From: Planococcus donghaensis
GTDB taxonomy: Bacteria; Bacillota; Bacilli; Bacillales_A; Planococcaceae
Reading direction: 5' to 3'
DNA: 64,000 nucleotides
Assembly (NCBI RefSeq): GCF_001687665.2
Contig: NZ_CP016543.2
Span: forward strand, 1,054,001-1,118,000
Shown here: piece after piece, positions 26,642-35,737 of the stretch
How the letters are laid out: each line of letters begins with the position of its first letter
Numbering within the stretch: the stretch's first letter is position 1
Notes under the pieces: model-generated
Database searches by the model: none
Seen by the model: only the letters and a program-made list of their open reading frames with translations
Told to the model about the DNA's origin: nothing
Translations under genes and position numbers: made by a program

Positions 26642-26951
26642 GATCGTTTAAAAAGTTTGTAACCGATTCGGGAGATTTAGCATTCGCACTATGGAGGTGA
26701 GCTGTTTTTTCTCCACCTTTGAAGATTAGTAAACTTGGAATTCCCATGACATCGTATTTTTCTGCAATGTCTGGAAGTTCGTCGCGATTAACATCCAACC
26801 ACTGGTATTGATTATATTCTTCAACGATTGGGTCGATAAACATATCCATTCTACGACAGTCAGGGCACCAACCCGCTTGGAATTTCACAATGACTGGTTG
26901 TTCGCCGTTAATAGCTTCATTAAATTGTTCAGTTGTAGTAAGTGATTTCAT
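26631..26951 (-). CDS. ytpP: Thioredoxin family protein (YtpP-like)
   Basis: A 106-residue thioredoxin fold with active site WCPDC (Cys29 and Cys32) instead of the classical WCGPC, and cis-proline in MGIPSLLIFKGG. It resembles B. subtilis YtpP, a bacilliredoxin-neighbourhood thioredoxin-like protein; it is probably a cytoplasmic thiol oxidoreductase. AAGGAGG precedes the ATG. Monocistronic by its own terminator. Confidence 0.85.
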   Translation of the reverse strand: MKSLTTTEQFNEAINGEQPVIVKFQAGWCPDCRRMDMFIDPIVEEYNQYQWLDVNRDELPDIAEKYDVMGIPSLLIFKGGEKTAHLHSANAKSPESVTNFLNDQNE

Positions 26952-27122
26952 TTAAAGTGCCTCCTTATAGGTTCTCTTTCAGTTTACCGTGCTTTTAATA
27001 AATCGCAAATTATTTGTCTTTGAAAATTTTAGGGAATTTTTAACGATTAAATATTGCGAAAATAAGGAAAATAACTTACACTTAAAGACATAGAAGAACG
27101 TTCTATTTTTTTAAACTAAAAA

Positions 27123-27140
27123 TGAATGAGTATTCATTCA
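27123..27140. promoter_or_regulatory. FadR-type operator upstream of fadN
   Basis: TGAATGAGTATTCATTCA, a near-perfect palindrome that matches the TetR-family FadR site of B. subtilis (TGAATGANTANTCATTCA). It lies 22 bases before the fadN start, so repression lifted by long-chain acyl-CoA is expected. Confidence 0.85.
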
Positions 27141-27162
27141 AAAATTCAAGGAGGGTTTGCTA

Positions 27163-29547
27163 GTGGCTTACCAAATTAGAAAAGCGGCTGTACTCGGTTC
27201 AGGTGTCATGGGTTCAGGAATTGCAGCGCACCTTGCAAATATAGGAATACCAGTTGTATTACTCGATATTGTTCCGCGTGAATTGTCGAAAAAAGAACAA
27301 GCAAAAGGATTAACGCTTGAAGACAAAGTGGTACGCAATCGTCTGGCAACAGGATCCATTCAAAAACTACTAAAACAAAAACCAGCTCCATTAACAGCTA
27401 AGAAAAATCTTCAATTGATTACACCGGGTAATCTAGAAGATGATTTAGAGAAATTACAAGATGTAGATTGGATTATTGAAGTTATTGTTGAAAATCTTGA
27501 TGTAAAGAAATCTTTATATGAAAAGATTGATAAGGTTAGAAAAGAAGGAACAATCGTTTCGTCTAATACGTCAGGCATTAGCATTAATGCCATGGTCGAG
27601 GGACGTTCAGAAGACTTCGGCAAACATTTCTTAGGGACGCATTTCTTTAATCCACCACGTTACTTGAAATTGCTAGAGATTATTCCAGCAAAAACGACAG
27701 CTCCAGAAGTGCTAGAATTTATGTCGACATTCGGAGAAGATCAATTAGGTAAAGGGGTTGTACTTGCCAAAGATACACCAAACTTTATCGCTAACCGAAT
27801 CGGCACTTACGGTTTGCTTGTCACATTACGTGAGATGATGGCGCGCGGTTATTCAATCGGTGAAGTAGACTCAGTTACTGGACCGCTAATTGGTCGTCCG
27901 AAGTCAGCTACATTTAGAACATTAGATGTTGTCGGTCTGGATACTTTTATGCACGTAGCCAAAAACGTCTATGATCAAACTTCAGGAGAAGAACAAAAAG
28001 TTTTTGATGCTCCAGCATTCATGAAAAAAATGGTGGAAAACGGCTGGTTAGGAGCTAAGTCTGGTCAAGGATTCTTCTTGAAAAAAGACAAAGAGATATT
28101 AGAACTAAACCCGGAAACGTTAGAATACCGTGAAGCCGGTAAATTGAAAACGCCTTCACAAGAAATGGCGAAGCAACAAAAAGGGCTTGCAGCTAAAATG
28201 AAAACGCTCGTTTATGCAGAAGATCGGACTGGCGAATTATTGTGGAGTATACTTGCTCCAACACTACGCTACTCGGCTGAACTGAACGGAGAAATCGCAG
28301 ATGATATCGTTGCTATCGACAATGCCATGAAATGGGGCTTTGGATGGGAACAAGGGCCGTTTGAAACATGGGATGCGATTGGCGTGAAAAAATCAGTAGA
28401 AAAAATGACACAAGAAGGGCATTCGGTTCCGGCATTTGTGCAATCACTTTTAGACAGCGGAAACGAAAACTTCTATAAAGAAGAAAATGGCGACCTTCAT
28501 TTCTTTGACGGCACAACGTATCAACCAGTTCCAGTCAACGAAAAAGTCATTGATTTAAAGCGATACAAGAAAAAGCATGGCGTTATCAAATCAAATTCAG
28601 GTGCTAGCTTAATCGATTTAGGCGATGGAATTGCGTTACTCGAATTCCATTCACGTTCAAATGCAATTGGGTTAGACATTATGCAAATGATCAATTTCGC
28701 AGTTGATGAAGTTGATAAAAATTACAAAGGACTTGTAATCGGCAATCAAGGCAAAAATTTCTGTGTCGGTGCGAATTTGGGCATGATTTTGATGGAAGCG
28801 CAAGATGACAATATTTTTGAACTTGATTTTACGATTAAAACTTTCCAAAACGCCATGATGAAGCTTAAATACAGCAACAAACCAGTTGTCGCAGCACCAT
28901 TTGGCATGTCTCTTGGAGGCGGTGCAGAAGTAACGTTGCCAGCTGCGCATATACAAGCTTCGATGGAAACATATATGGGTCTTGTTGAAGTTGGTGTTGG
29001 GCTAATCCCAGGCGGCGGCGGAAACAAAGAGCTTTATATGAAGCAGCTAAAAGGTTTACCAAATGGCGTTACGATTGATTACTTGAATATCGCAACAAAG
29101 GTATTCGAATCAATCGCGATGGCGAAAGTGTCAACTTCAGCAGAAGAAGCGCGTGAAAACAACTTCTTGAACTTTGTAGATGGCATCAGTGTCAATAGCG
29201 ACCATCTTCTATACGATGCAAAACAAGCGGCTCTTTCTTTATATGAAAATGGCTACCAAGCGCCACTACGTGAAAAAGTTCCAGTTCCAGGTGAGCCGGG
29301 TTATGCAACGCTTCTTTTAGGTGCAGAAGGCATGTTCATTTCGGGTTACATTAGCGAGCATGATTTAAAAATTGCTAAAAAACTAGCGTTTGTTCTAGCA
29401 GGCGGTAAAGTTCCATACGGCACAAAAGTAGATGAGCAATACTTGCTTGATCTTGAGCGCCAAGCGTTCTTAAGTCTAGTAGCCGAACCAAAAACCCAGC
29501 AACGTATGCAACATATGTTGGTTAAAGGAAAACCGTTACGTAATTAA
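27163..29547 (+). CDS. fadN: 3-hydroxyacyl-CoA dehydrogenase / enoyl-CoA hydratase FadN
   Basis: A 794-residue fusion enzyme. N-terminal dehydrogenase: Rossmann loop AAVLGSGVMGSGIAAHLAN and catalytic block GTHFFNPPRYLKLLEI. C-terminal hydratase (crotonase) part from about residue 490, with oxyanion segment GKNFCVGANLG and SLGGGAEVTLPA. It performs the two middle steps of fatty acid beta-oxidation. Start GTG at 27163 has AAGGAGGG seven bases upstream; an in-frame TTG at 27157 is less well placed. First gene of the fadN-fadA-fadE group, behind a FadR operator. Confidence 0.95.
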   Translation: MAYQIRKAAVLGSGVMGSGIAAHLANIGIPVVLLDIVPRELSKKEQAKGLTLEDKVVRNRLATGSIQKLLKQKPAPLTAKKNLQLITPGNLEDDLEKLQDVDWIIEVIVENLDVKKSLYEKIDKVRKEGTIVSSNTSGISINAMVEGRSEDFGKHFLGTHFFNPPRYLKLLEIIPAKTTAPEVLEFMSTFGEDQLGKGVVLAKDTPNFIANRIGTYGLLVTLREMMARGYSIGEVDSVTGPLIGRPKSATFRTLDVVGLDTFMHVAKNVYDQTSGEEQKVFDAPAFMKKMVENGWLGAKSGQGFFLKKDKEILELNPETLEYREAGKLKTPSQEMAKQQKGLAAKMKTLVYAEDRTGELLWSILAPTLRYSAELNGEIADDIVAIDNAMKWGFGWEQGPFETWDAIGVKKSVEKMTQEGHSVPAFVQSLLDSGNENFYKEENGDLHFFDGTTYQPVPVNEKVIDLKRYKKKHGVIKSNSGASLIDLGDGIALLEFHSRSNAIGLDIMQMINFAVDEVDKNYKGLVIGNQGKNFCVGANLGMILMEAQDDNIFELDFTIKTFQNAMMKLKYSNKPVVAAPFGMSLGGGAEVTLPAAHIQASMETYMGLVEVGVGLIPGGGGNKELYMKQLKGLPNGVTIDYLNIATKVFESIAMAKVSTSAEEARENNFLNFVDGISVNSDHLLYDAKQAALSLYENGYQAPLREKVPVPGEPGYATLLLGAEGMFISGYISEHDLKIAKKLAFVLAGGKVPYGTKVDEQYLLDLERQAFLSLVAEPKTQQRMQHMLVKGKPLRN

Positions 29548-29574
29548 TCGTTGATATAAAAGGAGGAAATACAC

Positions 29575-30750
29575 ATGCGTGAAGCAGTAATTGTGGCCAG
29601 TGCTCGAACACCGGTCGGAAAAGCGACAAAAGGTTCTTTGGCAACAGTGCGACCGGATGATTTCGGTGCATTAGTTGTTCGAGAAGCGCTACAACGAGCA
29701 GGTGGCTATGACGGACCGATTGATGATTTAATCATGGGTTGTGCAATGCCAGAAGCAGAACAAGGCATGAACATTGCTCGTAACATCGGTGCGCTTGCAG
29801 GATTGCCGGATACAGTACCGGCTGTTACTGTAAACCGCTTTTGTTCTTCAGGTCTTCAAACAATCGCCTATGCAGCAGAACGGATTATGGTCGGGTCAGC
29901 CGAAGCGATCATCGCAGGCGGCGTAGAATCAATGAGTATGGTACCAATGATGGGGAACGTGATTCGTCCGAACTCGAAACTAGCGGAAACAGCTCCTCAA
30001 TATTATATGAGCATGGGACATACAGCAGAACAAGTTGCGACAAAATATGGCGTTAGCCGCGCAGACCAAGATGCATTTGCTGTTCGTTCTCATGAAAAAG
30101 CAGCAGCAGCTATTGCAGCTGGACATTTTGATGATGAAATTGTACCAGTCGAAGTAAAAAAACGTTACGTTGATGAAAATAACAAATACCAAGAAAAAAC
30201 ATCAATGTTCACAATGGACGAAGGCGTTCGTCATGGAACAAATTCGGACGGACTTGGCAAATTACGTCCAGCCTTCTCAGCGCGTGGATCGGTTACGGCT
30301 GGGAACTCCTCGCAAACTTCTGACGGTGCTGGGGCATTGCTGGTCATGGACCGTGAAAAAGCTGAAGCGCTTGGACTCAAGCCAATCGCGAAATTCCGTT
30401 CATTCGCTACAGGTGGCGTTCCACCAGAAATTATGGGGATCGGACCGATTGTCGCAATTCCAAAAGCATTAAAATTAGCTGGACTAACGATTGATGACAT
30501 CGATGTTTGGGAACTAAACGAAGCATTCGCTTCGCAATCACTAGGTGTTATCCGGGAACTTGGTTTGGATATCGACAAAGTAAACTTTAACGGCGGTGCC
30601 ATCGCACTCGGTCACCCACTTGGTGCAACAGGCTCAATTTTAACCATCCGTATGATGAGTGAATTAAAACGCCAAGGCAAACAATTTGGTGTGGTTACAA
30701 TGTGTATTGGCGGAGGAATGGGCGCAGCTGGCGTCTTTGAAATGCTGTAG
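29575..30750 (+). CDS. fadA: Acetyl-CoA acyltransferase (3-ketoacyl-CoA thiolase)
   Basis: A 391-residue thiolase. The nucleophilic cysteine is in NRFCSSGLQTIAYA (near residue 91), the histidine in NGGAIALGHPLGATGS and the second cysteine in TMCIGGGMGAAGVFE near the end. It releases acetyl-CoA in the last step of beta-oxidation. AAAGGAGGA precedes the ATG, 28 bases after fadN, so the two are cotranscribed. Confidence 0.96.
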   Translation: MREAVIVASARTPVGKATKGSLATVRPDDFGALVVREALQRAGGYDGPIDDLIMGCAMPEAEQGMNIARNIGALAGLPDTVPAVTVNRFCSSGLQTIAYAAERIMVGSAEAIIAGGVESMSMVPMMGNVIRPNSKLAETAPQYYMSMGHTAEQVATKYGVSRADQDAFAVRSHEKAAAAIAAGHFDDEIVPVEVKKRYVDENNKYQEKTSMFTMDEGVRHGTNSDGLGKLRPAFSARGSVTAGNSSQTSDGAGALLVMDREKAEALGLKPIAKFRSFATGGVPPEIMGIGPIVAIPKALKLAGLTIDDIDVWELNEAFASQSLGVIRELGLDIDKVNFNGGAIALGHPLGATGSILTIRMMSELKRQGKQFGVVTMCIGGGMGAAGVFEML

Positions 30751-30771
30751 AGAATAAGTGTAGATTAATAG

Positions 30772-30813
30772 TCGCTTCAGCCGGCCCCCCAGGAAAGCGT
30801 CCGCCTGAAGCGA
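30772..30813. repeat. GC-rich intergenic hairpin
   Basis: TCGCTTCAG / CTGAAGCGA arms enclosing a GC-rich segment (GCCGGCCCCCC...GGAAAGCGTCCGCC) without T-run. It resembles dispersed intergenic hairpins common in Bacillales (recalled, not checked). It lies between fadA and fadE. Confidence 0.6.
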
Positions 30814-30870
30814 ATTCTTCAACCTATAACACAAATCATATAAGTAAGTAAAAAATAGGAGGAATTTAAC

Positions 30871-32652
30871 ATGGAACAAGAAAAAACATTGATCAAAGGC
30901 GGAAGCTTTTTAATCGAAGATGCAGATTTGTCACGTGTGTTTACACCGGAAGACTTTACAGAAGAGCAAAAAATGATTGCAAAATCTACTGAGGATTACG
31001 TCAACACTGAAGTAATGCCAGTCGTTGAAAAATTAGAAAACCATGAATTTGAGCACTCGGTTCGTTTGTTGAAAACAGCTGGTGAGCTTGGTCTTTTAGG
31101 GGCAGACGTGCCTGAACAATACGGCGGTCTTGGATTAGACAAAATTGCGTCAGCTTTAATTGCTGAAAAAATGTCCAAAGCGGGTGGTTTCTCGATTACT
31201 CACGGAGCACACGTAGGAATTGGCTCATTGCCAATCGTTTTATTTGGTAACGAAGAACAAAAACAAAGCTATTTGCCACGTTTAGCATCTGGTGAAATGA
31301 TCGCTGCTTACGCCTTAACAGAGCCGAGTTCAGGATCTGATGCACTAGGAGCTAAAACGGTAGCGAAGTTAAACGAAGCTGGTACACATTACGTATTAAA
31401 CGGTGAAAAGCAATGGATCACCAATGCTGGATTTGCGGATGTTTTCGTCGTTTATGCAAAAATTGACGGCGACAAATTTTCTGCTTTTATCGTAGAGCGT
31501 GAATTCCCAGGCGTTTCTGTTGGACCTGAAGAAAAGAAAATGGGCATTAAATCGTCTTCTACACGTACATTAATATTAGAGGACGCTGAAGTTCCGGTGG
31601 AAAACCTATTAGGTGAAGCAGGACGTGGACACATTATCGCGTTTAACATTTTGAACATTGGTCGTTACAAATTAGGAGTAGGTACAATCGGTGCATCGAA
31701 ACGTGCGATGGAATTGACGATTCCTTATACAAACCAACGTCAGCAATTTAAAACACCAATTTCGTCATTCAACTTAACGCGTGAAAAATTAGCGACAATG
31801 GCTTCTAAATTGTATGCAGTAGAAAGTTCGGTTTACCGTACAGTTGGTTTATTCGAAGATCGCATGAGTGGTTTTACGGATGAGCAGCATGCAGATGGCA
31901 AATTAGTGGCAGATGCAATCGCAGAATTTGCAGTAGAATGTTCATTAAACAAATTTTTCGGTACGGAAACATTGGACTATATTGTAGATGAAGGCGTTCA
32001 ATTGCATGGTGGTTACGGCTTTATGCAAGAATATGAAATCGAGCGCATTTACCGTGATTCACGTATTAACCGTATTTTTGAAGGCACAAATGAAATCAAC
32101 CGCTTGTTAGTGCCGGGTACATTATTACGTAAAGCGATGAAAGGTGAATTGCCATTATTGCAACACGCTCAAAAGCTACAAGAAGAGCTATTAATGATGA
32201 TGCCTGAAGAAGTAGGAACAGAAGCATTAGACCAAGAAAAATACTTGGTGAAAAATGCGAAGAAAATTGCTCTACTGGCTGCTGGACTTGCAGCACAAAC
32301 GTATGGCTCGAAACTAGAAGCTGAACAAGAAGTTCTTGTCAACATTGCAGATATCGTCAGCAACGTCTTTGCGATGGAATCAGTTGTTCTTCGCACGGAG
32401 AAAGCAATTGCTGCTTCAGGTGAAGAAAAAGCAAAACAAAAACTTTTGTATACACAAATTTATTGCCAAGAAGCGTTTGATCAAATTGAACGAGATGCAA
32501 AAGAGACATTAATCGCTGCTATCGAAGGAGATAACCAGCGCATGATGTTATCTGCTTTACGCAAATTAACACGTTCAACTCCTTATAATGTAATCGCGAA
32601 AAAACGCGAAGCAGCAGTGAAGTTGATCGATGTTGAAAAATACGTCGTGTAA
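30871..32652 (+). CDS. fadE: Acyl-CoA dehydrogenase FadE
   Basis: A 593-residue flavoprotein, longer than 380-residue dehydrogenases because of an extra C-terminal helical domain, as in B. subtilis FadE (YusJ). Signatures: AYALTEPSSGSDALG, QWITNAGFADVF and the C-terminal QLHGGYGFMQEYEIERIYRDSRINRIFEGTNEI region, with the catalytic glutamate expected in YGFMQEYEIE or its vicinity. It does the first oxidation of beta-oxidation. AGGAGGAA precedes the ATG; transcription probably continues from fadN across the hairpin. Confidence 0.95.
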   Translation: MEQEKTLIKGGSFLIEDADLSRVFTPEDFTEEQKMIAKSTEDYVNTEVMPVVEKLENHEFEHSVRLLKTAGELGLLGADVPEQYGGLGLDKIASALIAEKMSKAGGFSITHGAHVGIGSLPIVLFGNEEQKQSYLPRLASGEMIAAYALTEPSSGSDALGAKTVAKLNEAGTHYVLNGEKQWITNAGFADVFVVYAKIDGDKFSAFIVEREFPGVSVGPEEKKMGIKSSSTRTLILEDAEVPVENLLGEAGRGHIIAFNILNIGRYKLGVGTIGASKRAMELTIPYTNQRQQFKTPISSFNLTREKLATMASKLYAVESSVYRTVGLFEDRMSGFTDEQHADGKLVADAIAEFAVECSLNKFFGTETLDYIVDEGVQLHGGYGFMQEYEIERIYRDSRINRIFEGTNEINRLLVPGTLLRKAMKGELPLLQHAQKLQEELLMMMPEEVGTEALDQEKYLVKNAKKIALLAAGLAAQTYGSKLEAEQEVLVNIADIVSNVFAMESVVLRTEKAIAASGEEKAKQKLLYTQIYCQEAFDQIERDAKETLIAAIEGDNQRMMLSALRKLTRSTPYNVIAKKREAAVKLIDVEKYVV

Positions 32653-32656
32653 GTAA

Positions 32657-32693
32657 AAGGCAATCCCATTTATAGTGGGGTTGCCTATTTTTA
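32657..32693 (+). terminator. Terminator of the fad operon
   Basis: GGCAATCCCA / TGGGGTTGCC stem and T-rich tail. Confidence 0.8.
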
Positions 32694-32748
32694 TACATCG
32701 ACCAAGGTTCTTCTTTTTGGTAAGCTAAGAAAAAAGGGAGGTTTTAAC

Positions 32749-33102
32749 TTGATTACTTATTATGCTTATCCAAAATGTACAACATGTCGTAAAGCGAAAA
32801 GTTGGCTTGAAAAAAATGGGGTAGAGTATGATGAAATACATATTTCAGAAAATCCACCAACAAAAGAACAACTAGCAGAAATTCATAAAGCTAGCGGTTT
32901 AGAGTTAAAGAAGTTTTTCAATACGAGTGGTTTGGTTTATCGTTCGCTTAGTTTGAAAGATAAATTGTCAACTATGAGCGAAGAAGAGCAGTTAGAGCTA
33001 CTAGCTTCAAATGGCATGTTGATTAAACGTCCATTAGCATGGGATGGTGAAAAAGCGGTACTGGGCTTTAAAGAAGCAGAATATCAAAATACATGGTTAT
33101 AA
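32749..33102 (+). CDS. yusI: ArsC/Spx family protein (YusI-like)
   Basis: A 117-residue thioredoxin-fold protein of the ArsC/Spx/MgsR family, with YPKCTTCRKAK giving the Cys10-X-X-Cys13 pair. The block KRPLAWDGEKAVLGF near residue 95-110 contains the family cis-proline region. It is probably a redox-active protein rather than an arsenate reductase; YusI of B. subtilis has no firm function. Starts with TTG behind GGGAGG. Its place between fadE and gcvH matches B. subtilis. Confidence 0.85.
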   Translation: MITYYAYPKCTTCRKAKSWLEKNGVEYDEIHISENPPTKEQLAEIHKASGLELKKFFNTSGLVYRSLSLKDKLSTMSEEEQLELLASNGMLIKRPLAWDGEKAVLGFKEAEYQNTWL

Positions 33103-33182
33103 GCGCATAGTGGCAGCTTGTATTTCGCCGCTGTTTATGTCAAACTAAATTTGAATGAACTACATAATTTGGAGGGGTCAAG

Positions 33183-33563
33183 ATGAGCACACCGGCAGAA
33201 CTTCGTTATTCAAAAGAACATGAATGGGTTAAAATCGAAGATGGCAATGCACGTATCGGCATTACTCATTTCGCGCAAGCTGAATTGGGAGACATCGTTT
33301 TCGTTGAACTTCCACAAGTTGGAGACGAACTGAAAAAAGATCAACCTTTTGGTAGCGTGGAATCCGTTAAAACGGTTTCGGAATTGTATGCACCCATTAG
33401 CGGTAAAGTGATTGAAGTTAACTCTGAGCTTGAAGACAGCCCGGAATTTGTTAACGAATCGCCTTATGAGCAGGCTTGGATGGTCGTTATCGAAGCCCCT
33501 TCTGAAGAAGAAGTTAATGAATTAATGACTGCAGATCAATACAAAGAAATGACGAACGAGTAA
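33183..33563 (+). CDS. gcvH: Glycine cleavage system H protein
   Basis: A 126-residue H protein with lipoylation site Lys63 in [15 protein letters not shown]. It carries the aminomethyl group in glycine cleavage; in Bacillus it is also needed as the donor for lipoyl transfer to 2-oxoacid dehydrogenases, which fits the presence of lipA in this window. TTGGAGGGG precedes the ATG and a terminator follows. Confidence 0.97.
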   Translation: MSTPAELRYSKEHEWVKIEDGNARIGITHFAQAELGDIVFVELPQVGDELKKDQPFGSVESVKTVSELYAPISGKVIEVNSELEDSPEFVNESPYEQAWMVVIEAPSEEEVNELMTADQYKEMTNE

Positions 33564-33570
33564 TTTCTGA

Positions 33571-33598
33571 AAAGCGCCAGCATCTTGGCGCTTTTTTT
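33571..33598 (+). terminator. Terminator after gcvH
   Basis: AAGCGCCAG / TTGGCGCTT type stem and seven T. Confidence 0.8.
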
Positions 33599-33783
33599 AG
33601 TTGCATGGGGTAGCTAGCTATACTTCCTCTGAGCTTGAAAATGGACTAGGACCTCTATCATTGGTATTTTTAAAGTAAGCAAATTACTAAAAGAATTATT
33701 TTCTACGTTAAGAAGTTTTGAAGCATAATGTGGTGATTTGAAAGTAGGACTTGTCATATTCTTGATTCGGTGGGGTGAGGGTT

Positions 33784-34119
33784 ATGAAGGTGATTGTTGT
33801 AGAGGGGATTAGCGATAAGTTACGAATAGCACCACTCATTGCAGAACCCGTGACGATTCTTTGTACAAATGGTACAGTAAGTGCAACAAAACTTGAAGAG
33901 CTTTTACTGCCATACGAAGGTCAGGACATCATCATATTGGTAGATGCAGATTCGTCAGGTGAGAAATTGCGAAAGCTAGTAAAACGAGAATTTCCTGAAG
34001 CTAGTCATTTTTATATCGACCGGTGCTATAAAGAAGTCGCCACAACGCCGCTTCGGATATTAAAAGATGTACTCATAACTGCAAACATTCAAGTTAAAAC
34101 GTTATTAATAGAGGGATGA
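33784..34119 (+). CDS. yusF: Toprim domain protein (YusF-like)
   Basis: A 111-residue Toprim-domain protein. The start MKVIVVEGISDK has the conserved glutamate, and LVDADSSGEKLRKL has the DxDxxG type metal site. Such small primase/RNase M5-like domains act on nucleic acid phosphodiesters, but the role of YusF is unknown. The ATG at 33784 is preferred to a GTG at 33775 because GGGGTGAGGG precedes it. It overlaps yusE by 4 bases. Confidence 0.82.
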   Translation: MKVIVVEGISDKLRIAPLIAEPVTILCTNGTVSATKLEELLLPYEGQDIIILVDADSSGEKLRKLVKREFPEASHFYIDRCYKEVATTPLRILKDVLITANIQVKTLLIEG

Positions 34120-34451
34120 AAAAAATGAAAGAATGGACCCATAAAGAATGGATCAAAGAAAAAAATACACAAGACGTAACAGCCTATTATTTATATACAC
34201 CGATGTGCGGAACGTGCCAAGTCGCGTCTAAGATGTTATCGGTCATCACGGAATTGTTACCCGATTTGCCAATGGGCAAAGCAAACTTGAATTATGTTCA
34301 AGAAATTGCGGACCTTTATGAAGTAGAGAGTGTACCTTGCTTATTAATTACAGAAGGTGGCAAACTAAAAGAAAAGGTTTATGCCTTCCATTCGGTACCT
34401 TATTTGTATAATAAATTAAAAGCTGTTGACGAATACAGTCGATCGTGGTAA
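34116..34451 (+). CDS. yusE: Thioredoxin family protein (YusE-like)
   Basis: A 111-residue thioredoxin-like protein with CGTC at residues 31-34 (TPMCGTCQVA) and cis-proline in SVPCLLITEGG. It starts inside the end of yusF (ATGA overlap), indicating coupled translation. Same neighbours as in B. subtilis; substrate unknown. Confidence 0.85.
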   Translation: MKKMKEWTHKEWIKEKNTQDVTAYYLYTPMCGTCQVASKMLSVITELLPDLPMGKANLNYVQEIADLYEVESVPCLLITEGGKLKEKVYAFHSVPYLYNKLKAVDEYSRSW

Positions 34452-34519
34452 ATTAGTTTTCTGATAGGAAAGCGCCAGCGCTTATTACAGGTTTAATTAG
34501 TTAAAAATTTCATATCGAA

Positions 34520-34685
34520 CTCTTATTAAGAGCGGTGGAGGGAAGTGCCCTATGAAGCCCGGCAACCGTCATGAAAATGAAATGGTGCCAAGTCACTCAA
34601 AGCGAAAGCTTTGATAGATGAGAGATTGGTTTCCGTATAATATACGTTTGCCCTTCTGCTCATTTATGCGCAGAAGGGTTTTTTA
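34520..34685 (+). promoter_or_regulatory. SAM-I (S-box) riboswitch before metN
   Basis: Conserved S-box blocks are all present: CTCTTAT...AGAGCGGTGGAGGGA, GCCCTATGAAGCCCGGCAACC, GGTGCCAAGTC and GATGAGAG closing helix P1 (34520-34526 with 34618-34624). It is followed by a terminator stem CCCTTCTGC / GCAGAAGGG (34651-34678) and a T-run. Transcription of metNPQ should stop when S-adenosylmethionine is abundant. Confidence 0.95.
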
Positions 34686-34711
34686 TTTTAAGATTTAGGA
34701 GTGTTAGAAGA

Positions 34712-35737
34712 ATGATTGAGTTAAAGAAAGTAACAAAAAAATTCGACACGGGCAAAGCAATACTAACAGCCGTTGACGAAGTCGATTTATCCATTGCCGA
34801 TGGAGAAATTTTCGGGATTATCGGATATAGTGGAGCAGGTAAAAGTACGTTAATCCGCTTATTAAATGGTTTGGAAAAGCCGACATCAGGAACTGTAGAA
34901 ATTAACGGTCAAATGATCACCGCGATCAAAGGTGGAGAATTACGCAAAGCTCGCCAAAAAGTAAGCATGATTTTCCAACATTTCAACTTGCTTTGGTCTC
35001 GTACCGTGAAAGAAAATATTGAGTTTCCATTAGAAATTGCCGGAGTGGCAAAATCACAACGTGGAAAACGAGTACAGGAACTTATCGAACTTGTGGGGTT
35101 AGCTGGTCGTGAAAACGCATATCCGTCTGAACTGTCTGGCGGACAAAAGCAGCGCGTTGGTATTGCTCGTGCGTTAGCAAATGATCCCGAAGTGTTATTA
35201 TGCGATGAAGCAACGTCGGCACTTGATCCAGAAACGACGGATGCTATTTTAGACTTACTTGTGGACATTAATAAACGTCTCGGACTAACGATTGTGTTGA
35301 TTACTCATGAAATGCATGTTATACGAAAAATATGTCATCGCGTAGCGGTAATGGAAGGCGGTCGAGTGGTTGAACTTGGAGATGTGTTAACTGTTTTTCA
35401 ATCTCCACAAGCAGAAATCACGAAGCGCTTTGTTGCACAAGTAGCTGATAGCAAAGATTCACGAGAAACCATTAAAAACTTGCGGGAACTATACCCAACC
35501 GGTGAATTAGTAAAATTGGTCTTTCTTGGCGAACAAACTGAAAAGCCTTTATTAACAAAATTGATTCGCAGCCATTCAGTAGACGTCAATATTGTTCAAG
35601 GGAATATTTCACATACACAGCGAGGAGCGTATGGAACATTGATTTTGCAGTTAAAAGGTTCTCCGGCAGAAATTGAAGAAGCATTAGCCTTTCTTCGTGC
35701 AGAAGATATTCAAGCGGAGGTGATGCAAAATGATTGA
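34712..35737 (+). CDS. metN: Methionine ABC transporter ATP-binding protein
   Basis: A 341-residue ATPase. Walker A is GYSGAGKSTLIR, signature LSGGQKQRVGIARAL, Walker B VLLCDEATSALD. The C-terminal about 100 residues form the ACT-like NIL regulatory domain of MetN (TGELVKLVFLGEQTEKPLLTKL onward), which senses internal methionine. Behind an S-box riboswitch and overlapping metP by 8 bases. Confidence 0.96.
   Translation: MIELKKVTKKFDTGKAILTAVDEVDLSIADGEIFGIIGYSGAGKSTLIRLLNGLEKPTSGTVEINGQMITAIKGGELRKARQKVSMIFQHFNLLWSRTVKENIEFPLEIAGVAKSQRGKRVQELIELVGLAGRENAYPSELSGGQKQRVGIARALANDPEVLLCDEATSALDPETTDAILDLLVDINKRLGLTIVLITHEMHVIRKICHRVAVMEGGRVVELGDVLTVFQSPQAEITKRFVAQVADSKDSRETIKNLRELYPTGELVKLVFLGEQTEKPLLTKLIRSHSVDVNIVQGNISHTQRGAYGTLILQLKGSPAEIEEALAFLRAEDIQAEVMQND

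Noticed and set aside
27022..27042. AATTTTAGGGAATTT considered as a CodY box
   Set aside because: Too many mismatches to AATTTTCWGAAAATT and the region is simply AT-rich.
27095..27104. Perfect palindrome AGAACGTTCT upstream of fadN, considered as a LexA box
   Set aside because: A LexA site of this group needs four bases between GAAC and GTTC; here there are none, and the fad operon has a convincing FadR operator instead.
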